A DNA stretch of 64,000 bases from an uncultured Gammaproteobacteria bacterium. GTDB lineage: Bacteria; Pseudomonadota; Gammaproteobacteria; Arenicellales; JAANXG01. The position numbers and the translations under genes are program-made. Under the pieces are notes generated by a model. The model saw only the letters and a program-made list of their open reading frames with translations. It did not search any database and had not been told where the DNA came from. Positions 44,469-53,303 of the stretch are shown in pieces (position 1 is the first letter of the stretch; every line of letters begins with the position of its first letter). Location: contig CAMYMN010000004.1 in the NCBI GenBank assembly GCA_947259395.1, positions 34,007-98,006 on the forward strand, written 5' to 3'.

Positions 44469-45529
44469 ACGGCTCCGGCAAGATGGTGATTTATGTGGTG
44501 GCGGCGATCGCCGCGCTGCTCATTCCGCAGGTTCCGATGTTGCAACCCTATCTCATCCAGTTTGCGTTTTTGTGGGTGATGATTCTGTTCGCTATGACCT
44601 GGGACGTCATGGGCGGACAGATGGGCTACAACTCGTTCGGCAACATCGTGTTTTTCGGTGTCGGCATGTACGCGACCGCAGTGGTGCAGCGGGATCTATA
44701 CTTTACGGTCGAAGAATACGCCAATGTCGCCGGCGGCGAGCAAGCGGCGTTAACCCCGGTGGAGTATTTGACCGGCTTGAGCCTGGGCATGGGCACCGGC
44801 GCGGTATTGGCGGTGGTTGTTGCCGCGGTGTTGGGGTCCGGTATTCTTGGACTACGCGGACATTATTTTGCGATTTGCACGTTGGGTCTTGGGATCGCTG
44901 CCGGCGAGCTGGCCAGCGGGTGGGATTACATCGGTGCCGGGTCGGGTCTGGTGACACCGTTGTTACCGGACGCCCTCGGCGAGCGCGGCCCGTTTTTCTT
45001 TTATTTGTTCTTGGTGCTGGCGGTGATTACGTTTGCGGTTCTCAAGCGCCTGTACGCCGGCCAGTTTGGATTGGCAATCAACGCGATCCGCGATGATGAG
45101 GACAAGGCGGACGCCCTGGGTCTGCACGCGACCCGATACAAGACCGTCGCCTGGTGCGTGTCGGGTTTTTTCCTGGCGTTGACCGGCGGCGCCTTCGGCA
45201 ATCTGGTGATCTTCATCGACCCTACGGATGTGGCGTTCGCCGGGCCCACCTTCGGCGTATGGATGGTGCTGATGGCCATCCTCGGGGGCAAGGGCACGCT
45301 GTGGGGGCCGGTCATTGGCGCCACGGTGTTTCATATCACCCAGGAATTATTCTGGACTTATCTGTTTGGCTGGCAGCGCGTAGCGCTGGGCCTTTTGATT
45401 GTCGTCGTGGTGGTGTTCTTCCCGTTGGGGATCGTCGGCTGGTTGCGCGAACGCTGGCCACAGCGGTTTGGTGAGGTCGTCGATGAGGAAGCCCGCCGCG
45501 TGCAGGTGTCCTTGGAGGGAGAACGTTGA
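44465..45529 (+). CDS. livM: ABC transporter permease LivM-type
   Basis: This 354-residue permease has about ten hydrophobic segments. It has the family features MTWDVMGGQMGYNSFGNIVFFGVG, LGLGIAAGELASGW and LAINAIRDDEDKADALGLHATRYK (coupling loop). It starts with ATGA overlapping livH and ends overlapping the ATPase gene start. It forms the transport path with LivH. The C-terminus carries a longer charged tail (EEARRVQVSLEGER). Confidence 0.93.
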   Translation: MNGSGKMVIYVVAAIAALLIPQVPMLQPYLIQFAFLWVMILFAMTWDVMGGQMGYNSFGNIVFFGVGMYATAVVQRDLYFTVEEYANVAGGEQAALTPVEYLTGLSLGMGTGAVLAVVVAAVLGSGILGLRGHYFAICTLGLGIAAGELASGWDYIGAGSGLVTPLLPDALGERGPFFFYLFLVLAVITFAVLKRLYAGQFGLAINAIRDDEDKADALGLHATRYKTVAWCVSGFFLALTGGAFGNLVIFIDPTDVAFAGPTFGVWMVLMAILGGKGTLWGPVIGATVFHITQELFWTYLFGWQRVALGLLIVVVVVFFPLGIVGWLRERWPQRFGEVVDEEARRVQVSLEGER

Positions 45530-46269
45530 GCGCGATCCTGGAAGTCGAAAACGTCACCAAGACCTTCGGTGGCGTGATCGCGAACAACAACGTCAGCCTG
45601 TCAGTGCCGCAGGGTTCTATTATCGGCTTGATCGGACCGAACGGCTCCGGCAAGACCACGTTGTTCAATTCCATCGTCGGCTATCATCCGATCGATAGCG
45701 GCGCAGTGCGATTTCAAGGCGCCGAACTGTCGCGCATGAGGACGCCGCAGATCGCGCGCTTGGGTCTGCTGCGCACGTTTCAACAAACCCGTATCTTCGG
45801 CAAGATGAACTGCGTGCAGAACATGCAGATCAGTCTGCCGCACGTGAACGACAATTTCGCGACCATGCTGCGAAAGTTTCCACCGGAAGTCACCGAACGG
45901 GCGGAGAATTTGCTCGAATTCGTCGGTCTGTATCCCAAACGCCACCTGCGCGCTGCAGACTTGTCATTCGGCCAGCAGAAGTTGCTGGAGTTTGCGATGG
46001 CGTTGATGAATGAGCCGGCCGCGTTATTGCTCGACGAACCGACCGCGGGTATCAATCCAACGCTTATCAACGGTCTCATCGACCGGCTGAAGCGCGCCAA
46101 TGCCGAATTCGGCATCACCCTGTTCGTGATCGAACACAATATGCGCGTCATCATGAACCTCGCTCAGCACATCTATTGTCTCGCCCACGGTGAATTGCTG
46201 GCGGACGGCCCCCCCGAAGAGATCCAGAACGATCGGCGCGTGATTGACGCCTATTTGGGCGCGCACTGA
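45526..46269 (+). CDS. livG: ABC transporter ATP-binding protein LivG-type
   Basis: This 247-residue ATPase has Walker A GPNGSGKTT (39-47), Q-loop region, signature LSFGQQKLLE and Walker B LLLDEPTAGINP. The start is TTG 45526, overlapping the livM stop, with GGAGGG just before. It energises the importer with LivF. The LSFGQ motif, where LSGGQ is canonical, is common in the LivG branch. Confidence 0.92.
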   Translation: MSAILEVENVTKTFGGVIANNNVSLSVPQGSIIGLIGPNGSGKTTLFNSIVGYHPIDSGAVRFQGAELSRMRTPQIARLGLLRTFQQTRIFGKMNCVQNMQISLPHVNDNFATMLRKFPPEVTERAENLLEFVGLYPKRHLRAADLSFGQQKLLEFAMALMNEPAALLLDEPTAGINPTLINGLIDRLKRANAEFGITLFVIEHNMRVIMNLAQHIYCLAHGELLADGPPEEIQNDRRVIDAYLGAH

Positions 46270-47141
46270 TGGCAGAGAACGACCGCGGCAAGACCGACAC
46301 GATCCATGGTCACGGCACGGGGGACGTGGATACCGTGTTGTCGGTGGACGAAGTCACGCGCGAGGCCGGCGCGCTGTCGCACGAACGTCCGACGGTGGAC
46401 AAATTTGCCACCCTCGCGGATAACGCACCGTTGCTCACCATTGAGAGTCTCAACGCCGGTTACGGCAAGATGCAGATCTTGTTCGACGTGCATCTGCAGG
46501 TCAGGAAGGGCCAGTCATTATGTTTGATCGGGCCCAACGGTGCGGGCAAATCCACGGTGCTGCATTCAATCTACGGATTTACCAACATCATGAGCGGGTC
46601 AATCCGGGTGGACGGTCGCGAGATCACCACACTCGGCCCCAACCAAAAACTCCAAGAGGCGAAGATTGCCTATATCCTCCAGGACAACTCCGTGTTTCCA
46701 GACATGACCGTGGAGGAAAATCTGTGGATGGGCGGATACCTGATGGAGGATCCGGCGCACGCGCGGGAGGCGGCAGATAAGATCTTCGATAAATATACAA
46801 AGCTGGCGGAACGCCGCCACCAACTGGCCCGTGTGCTGTCGGGTGGTGAGCGGCGCCTGTTGGAGATCTCCCGTGCCTTGGTCATGAACCCGGAAGTATT
46901 ATTGGTAGACGAGCCGTCGATTGGTTTGGAGCCGCGATTCATCAACATGGTGTTCGAGATCCTCGACGACCTGCAACACAACGAAGGCAAGACCATCATC
47001 ATGGTTGAGCAAAATGCCAAAAAAGGACTCGAGTTTTCCGACGTTGGTTATGTAATGGTTTCCGGCGAGATCGCGATGGCGGATAAGGGGGATCTGTTAT
47101 TGGCCGACCCGGAAGTCGGACGCCTGTTCCTGGGTGGTTGA
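46269..47141 (+). CDS. livF: ABC transporter ATP-binding protein LivF-type with extended N-terminus
   Basis: This 290-residue ATPase has Walker A GPNGAGKST, signature VLSGGERRLLEISR and Walker B VLLVDEPSIGLEP. The ATP-binding domain begins near residue 56 (LLTIESLNAGYGKMQ). The first 55 residues are polar and rich in Asp, Thr and His, and are not part of usual LivF proteins. The ATG overlaps the livG stop by one base. A shorter start is not obvious, so the extension may be real. Confidence 0.9.
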   Translation: MAENDRGKTDTIHGHGTGDVDTVLSVDEVTREAGALSHERPTVDKFATLADNAPLLTIESLNAGYGKMQILFDVHLQVRKGQSLCLIGPNGAGKSTVLHSIYGFTNIMSGSIRVDGREITTLGPNQKLQEAKIAYILQDNSVFPDMTVEENLWMGGYLMEDPAHAREAADKIFDKYTKLAERRHQLARVLSGGERRLLEISRALVMNPEVLLVDEPSIGLEPRFINMVFEILDDLQHNEGKTIIMVEQNAKKGLEFSDVGYVMVSGEIAMADKGDLLLADPEVGRLFLGG

Positions 47142-47267
47142 AAAAGCAACTGTTCCGGACCAGGGACTCAAGGCCCCAATAGCGTCTGTGTTCACGGAGG
47201 ACGCACGTCAACCCGAATCTTCTTTTCTTTAACATCTTGAGTGCCTGAAAAACGTGGACGAAGAATA

Positions 47268-48332
47268 ATGACCAAAACACATTACAACATTGGAGTGATA
47301 CCCGGGGATGGGATTGGTAAAGAAGTGGTCCCGGAAGGAATACGGGTCCTGGAACGTGTCGGAAGCCGCTTTGGTATCGAATTCAGCTGGGTGGAGTTCC
47401 CGTGGAGTTGCGAGACCTATGCACAGACCGGCGAGATGATGCCGGAGGACGGACTTGTGCAACTCAAACAAGTGGACGCCATCTTCTTGGGTGCGGTCGG
47501 CTTCCCCAATGTCCCCGACCATGTCTCGCTATGGGGCCTTTTGATCCCGATTCGCCGCGAGATGCAGCAGTATGTAAACCTGCGGCCGGTGCGCTTACTC
47601 GACGGTATCCAATCACCGTTGCGGGACCGCAGTGCGGAAGATATAGATTTTATCGTGGTCCGCGAGAACAACGAAGGCGAGTATTCGGAGATCGGCGGGC
47701 GTCTTTATCGCGATACCGATGCGGAGATGGCGGTTCAGGAAAGCGTGTTCACCCGTCACGGAGTGGATCGTGTCATCAAGTACGCCTTTGAGCTGGCCCA
47801 GACCCGCGACGCCAGACATCTGACATCGGCGACCAAGTCCAACGGCATTATTCACACCATGCCATATTGGGACGAGCGTTTCGCGGCGATGGCCAGCGCG
47901 TATCCAGATATTCGTACCGACCAATATCATATCGACATCCTGGCGGCGAATTTCGTACTGCATCCGGATTGGTTTGACGTCGTCGTGGGGAGTAATCTAT
48001 TTGGCGACATTCTGTCCGACCTCGGTCCCGCAGTGGCGGGGACCATAGGCATCGCGCCATCCGCCAATATCAATCCCGAACGCCGTTTCCCCAGCATGTT
48101 CGAACCCGTGCATGGCTCGGCTCCGGACATCGCCGGCCAGGGCATCGCCAATCCTATTGGTCAAATCTGGTCCGGTGGCATGATGTTGGATCACCTCGGA
48201 CATCGCGACGCAGCACACGCCGTGGAGCGCGCGATCGAGACCGTGTTGGCGGAGCCTGGCCTGCACACGCCGGATATGGGCGGCAAGGCCACAACCAGCG
48301 AACTGGGGCAAGCGATTGCGTCGGCGATTTGA
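47268..48332 (+). CDS. Tartrate/D-malate dehydrogenase-type beta-decarboxylating dehydrogenase
   Basis: This 354-residue enzyme belongs to the isocitrate/isopropylmalate dehydrogenase family. The N-terminus is IGVIPGDGIGKEVVPEG. The substrate region RREMQQYVNLRPVRLLDGI and VVRENNEGEYSEIGG lack the isopropylmalate hydrophobic loop and match the tartrate dehydrogenase/D-malate dehydrogenase branch. Metal-binding aspartates appear in VVGSNLFGDILSDLG. It oxidises D-malate, tartrate or a similar 2-hydroxyacid with NAD. GGACGAAG precedes ATG 47268; a GTG at 47241 is possible. It follows the ABC importer and may act on its substrate. Confidence 0.88.
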   Translation: MTKTHYNIGVIPGDGIGKEVVPEGIRVLERVGSRFGIEFSWVEFPWSCETYAQTGEMMPEDGLVQLKQVDAIFLGAVGFPNVPDHVSLWGLLIPIRREMQQYVNLRPVRLLDGIQSPLRDRSAEDIDFIVVRENNEGEYSEIGGRLYRDTDAEMAVQESVFTRHGVDRVIKYAFELAQTRDARHLTSATKSNGIIHTMPYWDERFAAMASAYPDIRTDQYHIDILAANFVLHPDWFDVVVGSNLFGDILSDLGPAVAGTIGIAPSANINPERRFPSMFEPVHGSAPDIAGQGIANPIGQIWSGGMMLDHLGHRDAAHAVERAIETVLAEPGLHTPDMGGKATTSELGQAIASAI

Positions 48333-48405
48333 TTGGGTGCACATACGCAAGACGCCTAATAACACTAAATAAGCGTTCCATTCACACTTAGCATGGTCTT
48401 TTGGT

Positions 48406-49095
48406 TTGGTATCTCTGCGCACCGTGTCCGAAGACGTCAAGCGAGGGATTAAGGCTGGGGGAGCCGTCGCGCCAACCTTCGTAGCGATTTTTATTGGTGT
48501 CGGTATCGCCGCCGAGGTTGCGGATCTGCCGCCACTGGCCACGTTGTTGTCGTCGGCGGCGGTGTTCGCCGCGCCGGCGCAGTTTGCGATGTTCGACATG
48601 GCGATGCGGGATCACGCGTTGCTGCAGATTATCTCTGTCGGTGTACTGGTGAATCTGCGGTTCTTCATCATGAGCCTGACGTTGACCAATTTCTTCGCCA
48701 CCGTGCCGCGTAAACGTCTTATCTATTGGGCGCAGTTCGTGAGCGCTTCCTCCTATCTGGTGACGTTCTTCCAATCACGCCGCGATGAGCCGGTGGACTT
48801 GTTCGATTTCTATCGTGGTGTGGTGTTCATGACCTTCTCGGCGGCAATCGTGGGGACGGCGATAGGTATCGTAATCGGGGCCGGATTACCGGCCTTGTTG
48901 GCATTTGGCGCGACGTTGTTTTTACCCGTCTATTTCTCATTATTATTGGTCGGTGAAACCAAAGGCCGTCATGAGGTGGCAGCGGTGATGATCGGATTGC
49001 TTTTTACACCTCCTCTGGAATTGTTATTACCGGGATGGGGCCTGTTCGTTGCCGCCATCGGGGCGGGGGCGATTGTGACGGCGGCGAAGCGGTGA
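48406..49095 (+). CDS. azlC: AzlC-family branched-chain amino acid exporter subunit
   Basis: This 229-residue membrane protein has six or so helices. It begins with VSEDVKRGIKAGGAVAPTFVAIFIGVGIAAEVAD, then PLATLLSSAAVFAAPAQFAMFD, the AzlC signature region. It starts at TTG 48406; GTG 48424 is an equally plausible start. It exports branched-chain amino acids together with AzlD, whose start overlaps the stop by four bases. The neighbouring branched-chain-type importer is noteworthy. Confidence 0.85.
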   Translation: MVSLRTVSEDVKRGIKAGGAVAPTFVAIFIGVGIAAEVADLPPLATLLSSAAVFAAPAQFAMFDMAMRDHALLQIISVGVLVNLRFFIMSLTLTNFFATVPRKRLIYWAQFVSASSYLVTFFQSRRDEPVDLFDFYRGVVFMTFSAAIVGTAIGIVIGAGLPALLAFGATLFLPVYFSLLLVGETKGRHEVAAVMIGLLFTPPLELLLPGWGLFVAAIGAGAIVTAAKR

Positions 49096-49421
49096 CGGAT
49101 TTACAATGGTTCTTCGCCATCGGTGGCGCTGCCGCGGGGACTTATGTCCTGCGTGCAGCCCCATTCTTGTGGATACCGCTGCGTGAATTGGGCCGCCGTT
49201 ACGTCGATTTTCTCACTTACGTGTCGTTCGCTATTGCCGCCGGCATCGTGTCCAAGGCGCTGTTGTTGGATGGGAGCCAGCTGGTGTTAGGAATGGATAG
49301 CTATATCAAATTTGCCGGACTCGCCGTTGCGCTCGGGTTTTATCGCTGGATTCGCAATATTCCGCTGGCGTTATTCGTGGGCGCAGGGTCTGCAGTGCTG
49401 ATACGTTGGTTCTTGAGTTAA
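49092..49421 (+). CDS. azlD: AzlD-family branched-chain amino acid exporter subunit
   Basis: This 109-residue protein has four hydrophobic helices, with the AzlD-like TYVLRAAPFLWIPLRELGRRYVDFL. GTG 49092 overlaps the azlC stop (GTGA). It is the small partner of AzlC. Its 3' end overlaps the convergent peroxiredoxin gene by four bases. Confidence 0.85.
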   Translation: MTDLQWFFAIGGAAAGTYVLRAAPFLWIPLRELGRRYVDFLTYVSFAIAAGIVSKALLLDGSQLVLGMDSYIKFAGLAVALGFYRWIRNIPLALFVGAGSAVLIRWFLS

Positions 49422-49900
49422 AGCTGCTCGAGGATTTGTTCAGCGCTGCTGACCGCAAACATTCCCGGCTCCTCGAGGTTTAAGCTCCTGACTACCCCGT
49501 CTTCGATGATCATTGAATAGCGTTGCGAACGGATTCCCATGCCACGGTCGTGGCGGTCTTCATCCAATCCAATCGCCTCGGTGAAATCGGCGTTGCCATC
49601 GGCGACCATTAGTATGTTGTGGTCGACATTTTGCGCTTTACCCCAGGCATCCATGACAAAGGCGTCGTTCACGGACAAACAAATGATGTTATCGATTTCC
49701 TTCTCGTAGATGTCATCAGCGTGGACCACAAATCCTGGCAGATGACTGGCTGAACAAGTTGGCGTGAACGCGCCAGGTAGCGCGAATAGCACCACTCGTT
49801 TACCGGACAACAGCTCATCGGTGGTTACGGGTTGTGGCGCTCCCTCGCCCATGATGTAAAGGGTGACGTTAGGGATTCGATCGCCGACTTGTATAGGCAT
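49418..49900 (-). CDS. Prx5-type peroxiredoxin
   Basis: This 160-residue thiol peroxidase has its peroxidatic cysteine at C49 in LPGAFTPTCSASHLPGF, the typical Prx5 motif. The active-site Arg lies in the later GMGIRSQRYSMIIEDG region. It reduces hydrogen peroxide and organic peroxides with glutaredoxin or thioredoxin. The start at 49900 (MPIQVGDRIP) matches family N-termini, whereas an open frame to 50092 crosses the repeat element. No fused glutaredoxin domain is present. Confidence 0.92.
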   Translation of the reverse strand: MPIQVGDRIPNVTLYIMGEGAPQPVTTDELLSGKRVVLFALPGAFTPTCSASHLPGFVVHADDIYEKEIDNIICLSVNDAFVMDAWGKAQNVDHNILMVADGNADFTEAIGLDEDRHDRGMGIRSQRYSMIIEDGVVRSLNLEEPGMFAVSSAEQILEQL

Positions 49901-49942
49901 ATGAGAATTCCTCAAAGCGGTTTGATCCCCCAGCCTAAGTGC

Positions 49943-50190
49943 AGCTCGTATATTGCACCAAGGCAGCGAGAAATAGAGCTGACATTTCTTTGGCGTAAGT
50001 AATTCGATCAATACCCGGTGTGACACTTTGTCCCCGAGTATGCGCCTATCCCGGCGGTTGCTTGGTCTCGAACGCTTGGACTTGCGCTTCACTCAACGCA
50101 TAGCTACGGCTATGCATTTCGTTCCAGCGCGGCGTCCAGCCGCCCGGTCCCTTCGCCGTCATCCGGGATCCTTGTTGCAATATACGAGCT
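49943..50190 (+). repeat. MITE-like repeat, cleanest copy
   Basis: This 248-bp element has terminal inverted repeats at 49943-49963 (core CGTATATTGCACCAAGG) and 50170-50190 (core CCTTGTTGCAATATACG) that match at 20 of 21 positions. The interior shares GCCTATCCCGG, TCTCGAACGC.TG.ACTTG and CCAGCGCGGCG.. blocks with the copy at 51763, plus CATAGCTACGGCTATG with the copy at 20748. It contains no open frame and fills most of the gap between the peroxiredoxin gene and glcD. Confidence 0.75.
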
Positions 50191-50274
50191 AGCCGCGGCG
50201 GGTTGCAAGGGCTAGTGCCTTCTAGTTGAGGATCATGGTATGTTGGCGGTTCCAGTCTCATGAGAGTTGAAACT

Positions 50275-51762
50275 ATGGCCCAGATCGCGGAACATGCGCC
50301 GGCTGCTAGCGATCGAGATGCGCTGGGGCGCGCATTGCGGCAATGGCTGCCCGATGAGGCGGTGCTCGATCAAGCCGAGCAGTTACGGCCGTACGAGTGC
50401 GACGGCCTCAGCGCCTATCGCAGATTACCCCTTGTTGTCGTGTTGCCGGACACCGTTGAACAAGTGCAGGCGGTGATGCGTTACTGCGCGAGTCAGCGGA
50501 TCCCGGTGGTCGCGCGCGGGGCGGGGACCGGTCTGTCGGGGGGTGCGTTACCGCTGGAAAACGGGGTGTTATTGAGCCTTGCCAAGTTCAACCGGATTCT
50601 CGACATCGATCTGCTCAATCGCACCGCCCGGGTGCAACCGGGGGTGCGTAATCTGGCCATTTCCGAGTCGGTATCCGGGTCCGGATTTTATTACGCCCCG
50701 GACCCCTCATCACAAATAGCCTGTAGCATCGGCGGCAATGTCGCCGAGAATGCCGGTGGCTTGCATTGCCTGAAATATGGGTTGACGGTTCACAACATCC
50801 TGATGCTGCAAGTGGTCACAGTAGACGGCGACTTGGTCACCATCGGAGCGGACAGCCTGGACGCCCCTGGGTACGACTTGCTGGCGTTGATGACCGGTTC
50901 TGAGGGCATGCTGGGCATTATCGTGGAGATCACGGTCCGGCTGTTGCCCAAACCGGTGTCGGCCAAACTTATCATGGCGTCTTTTGACGATGTCGAGAAG
51001 GCAGGTAACGCCGTTGGCGACATTATTGCGACCGGGATCATTCCCGGCGGCTTGGAGATGATGGACAACTTAGCGACGCGGGCGACGGAAGATTTCGTAC
51101 ACGCCGGTTATGACACTGATGCTGCGGCGATACTTTTTTGCGAGCTGGATGGGACACCCGAAGAGGTCGATGATGACATCAAACGGGTCAAGAAGGCGCT
51201 GGAGCAAAGTGGTTGCACCAATATGCGCATTGCCAAAGACGAACAGGAGCGGCAACTGTTTTGGTCGGGACGCAAAGCGGCGTTTCCGGCGGCGGGCCGG
51301 TTGTCACCGGATTACTATTGTATTGACGGTACCATCCCAAGAAAAAAGATCGGTTACGTATTGACCCGCATCGCGGAAATGGGACAGGAATACGGTCTGC
51401 GAATTGCCAATGTGTTTCATGCCGGCGATGGAAATTTGCATCCGTTGATACTTTACGACGGCAACCAGCCCGGCGAGCTCGAACGCACCGAGGAGCTGGG
51501 CGGTAAGATTCTGGAGTTGAGCGTCGAGGTCGGTGGTACGATCACCGGCGAGCATGGTGTCGGCGTGGAAAAGATCAACCAGATGTGTGTGCAGTTCGAA
51601 AAACCAGAGCTGAGCCAGTTCCATGCGTTGAAAGAGGCGTTTGACCCCAAAAATCTACTCAATCCGGGCAAGGCGGTTCCCACCTTGAGCCGCTGTGCGG
51701 AATTCGGCGCCATGCACGTACACAAAGGCGAGTTGAAATTTCCGGATCTGGAACGGTTCTAG
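50275..51762 (+). CDS. glcD: Glycolate oxidase FAD-linked subunit GlcD
   Basis: This 495-residue flavoprotein has an FAD-binding PCMH domain (RGAGTGLSGGALPLENGVLLSL and PDPSSQIACSIGGNVAENAGG) and a C-terminal FAD-oxidase domain (NVFHAGDGNLHPLILYDGN, GEHGVGVEKINQMC). It oxidises glycolate (or another 2-hydroxyacid) to glyoxylate with GlcE and GlcF, passing electrons to the quinone pool. The match to GlcD of Escherichia coli runs over the whole length, including the terminal AEFGAMHVHKGELKFPDLERF-like end. ATG 50275 is chosen for the GAGAG 8 bases upstream; ATG 50260 is possible. Confidence 0.95.
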   Translation: MAQIAEHAPAASDRDALGRALRQWLPDEAVLDQAEQLRPYECDGLSAYRRLPLVVVLPDTVEQVQAVMRYCASQRIPVVARGAGTGLSGGALPLENGVLLSLAKFNRILDIDLLNRTARVQPGVRNLAISESVSGSGFYYAPDPSSQIACSIGGNVAENAGGLHCLKYGLTVHNILMLQVVTVDGDLVTIGADSLDAPGYDLLALMTGSEGMLGIIVEITVRLLPKPVSAKLIMASFDDVEKAGNAVGDIIATGIIPGGLEMMDNLATRATEDFVHAGYDTDAAAILFCELDGTPEEVDDDIKRVKKALEQSGCTNMRIAKDEQERQLFWSGRKAAFPAAGRLSPDYYCIDGTIPRKKIGYVLTRIAEMGQEYGLRIANVFHAGDGNLHPLILYDGNQPGELERTEELGGKILELSVEVGGTITGEHGVGVEKINQMCVQFEKPELSQFHALKEAFDPKNLLNPGKAVPTLSRCAEFGAMHVHKGELKFPDLERF

Positions 51763-52070
51763 CCTGCATATTGCACCAAGGCGGCGAAATTCAGAGTTAT
51801 CAACATGATTGGTTTAGGTGATTCGATAAATTGCGAAAGTGACACTCTGTACCGCGGCGATCGCCTATCCCGGCCCTGGCTCGATCTCGAACGCCTGCAC
51901 TTGTGCTGGTGTCTTTGCAGTACTTGCGCTTCGATAAGAAAATGGGGTCAGAATTGAATTCAGACCCCATTTTCTACATTGGTCCAGCGCGGCGCTTGTC
52001 CCCGCGGAGCAGGGGATTCAGTCGCTCGATCTCTTCGCCAGCTTCCGGGATCCTCGGTGCAACATGCAGG
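51763..52070 (+). repeat. MITE-like repeat between glcD and glcE
   Basis: This 308-bp copy starts exactly after the glcD stop codon. Terminal repeats lie at 51763-51781 (CCTGCATATTGCACCAAGG) and 52052-52070 (CCTCGGTGCAACATGCAGG) and match at 17 of 19 positions. It parallels the copy at 49943 across most of its length and contains an extra 37-base palindrome at 51938. The right end includes the ATG used for glcE. Confidence 0.75.
51938..51974. repeat. Palindrome with GGGGTC arms
   Basis: GAAAATGGGGTC (51938-51949) and GACCCCATTTTC (51963-51974) are exact inverted arms, and the middle is also palindromic. The arms resemble the GGGGTCAGA hairpins that accompany REP-associated transposases in gammaproteobacteria. 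A related hairpin is at 57591. Confidence 0.65.
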
Positions 52071-53158
52071 CGAGCAGAGTGCAGCCGGCGTTGAATCCTG
52101 ACAACAACATCGACAAGCAAGTCTGTATGGCGGTCAAGCAGGCGGCCGCGGAGAGAACGCCATTGCGTTTACGGGGCGGCGACACCAAGGCATTTTATGG
52201 TCGTGCGAGTGAAGGACAACCGTTGGATTTACGCGGCCACAGCGGGGTAGTCAGCTATGAACCATCGGAATTAGTTGTCACCGCGCGTGCCGGGACATTA
52301 CTTGTAGACCTCGAGTCAGACCTCGCCGAGCACGGCCAGATGTTGGGTTTTGAGCCGCCACATTTCGGTGATGGTGCGACCGTGGGCGGCGCCATTGCTT
52401 GCGGGTTTTCCGGGCCCCGGCGACCCTACGCCGGGTCGGCGCGGGATTTTGTATTGGGGGCCCGGATCATCAACGGCCGCGGCGAGTTGCTCAGATTCGG
52501 TGGACAAGTCATGAAAAACGTCGCCGGTTACGACATATCCCGATTGACGGTTGGGGCCATGGGTACTCTGGGGGTGATTGTCGAGGTATCGATGAAGGTG
52601 CTGCCCATTCCAGCCCGTGAGGCCACGGTTAGATTTTCAATGCCCATTGAGCAGGCGATTCGGCAGATGAACGAGTGGGCCGGACAGCCGGTCCCGATTT
52701 CGGGTACGTGTTATCACGACGGTACGCTTTATGTGCGAGTGTCCGGTTCCGCCAAGGGTGTAGATGCGGCGATAGTCAAACTGGATGGCGAATTTATCGA
52801 TGAGGGTGCCGCGTTTTGGCGCGGCGTCAAAGAGCACCACCATTCGTTTTTCGTTGATGATCAATCGCAGTGGCGTATCTGTGTGCCGCAGGCTGCGCCG
52901 CCGCTGCCCATCGATGGTGAGTGGTTAATCGAATGGGGCGGAGGGCAACGTTGGTTGAAGAGCGATGCGACAAAAGATGTGATTCGTAAACAAGTCGAAG
53001 CCGTCGGCGGGCACGCGACCCTGTTCCGCGGCGGTGATCGATCAGACGAGGTGTTTCACCCATTGACCCCGGGGCTGTTTAACCTGCATCGCAATTTGAA
53101 AAATGCATTTGATCCTCAGCGGATATTCAATCCTGGTCGGCTGTACAGGGAATTGTAA
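52064..53158 (+). CDS. glcE: Glycolate oxidase FAD-binding subunit GlcE
   Basis: This 364-residue protein has a PCMH-type FAD-binding domain: TPLRLRGGDTKAFYGRA, FEPPHFGDGATVGGAIACG, GPRRPYAGSARDFVLG and GGQVMKNVAGYDISRL. It is the second flavin subunit of glycolate oxidase and pairs with GlcD. The ATG at 52064 lies inside the terminal repeat of an inserted element; GTG 52079 or TTG 52091 could be the ancestral start, and both keep the aligned core. No clear ribosome site precedes 52064. Confidence 0.92.
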   Translation: MQASRVQPALNPDNNIDKQVCMAVKQAAAERTPLRLRGGDTKAFYGRASEGQPLDLRGHSGVVSYEPSELVVTARAGTLLVDLESDLAEHGQMLGFEPPHFGDGATVGGAIACGFSGPRRPYAGSARDFVLGARIINGRGELLRFGGQVMKNVAGYDISRLTVGAMGTLGVIVEVSMKVLPIPAREATVRFSMPIEQAIRQMNEWAGQPVPISGTCYHDGTLYVRVSGSAKGVDAAIVKLDGEFIDEGAAFWRGVKEHHHSFFVDDQSQWRICVPQAAPPLPIDGEWLIEWGGGQRWLKSDATKDVIRKQVEAVGGHATLFRGGDRSDEVFHPLTPGLFNLHRNLKNAFDPQRIFNPGRLYREL

Positions 53159-53303
53159 ATAAGCGGAAGGCGCAGATACAGAGTTAATAACAATGAAAGA
53201 CAATACACCATCACGGGACGTGTGTAGTGTTATTTAAACTTTAGAGCTCTTAGTTTGAATCTCTCGTGCAATATTTGTGATCTTGTTCTTGTTGGTTAAT
53301 GTT

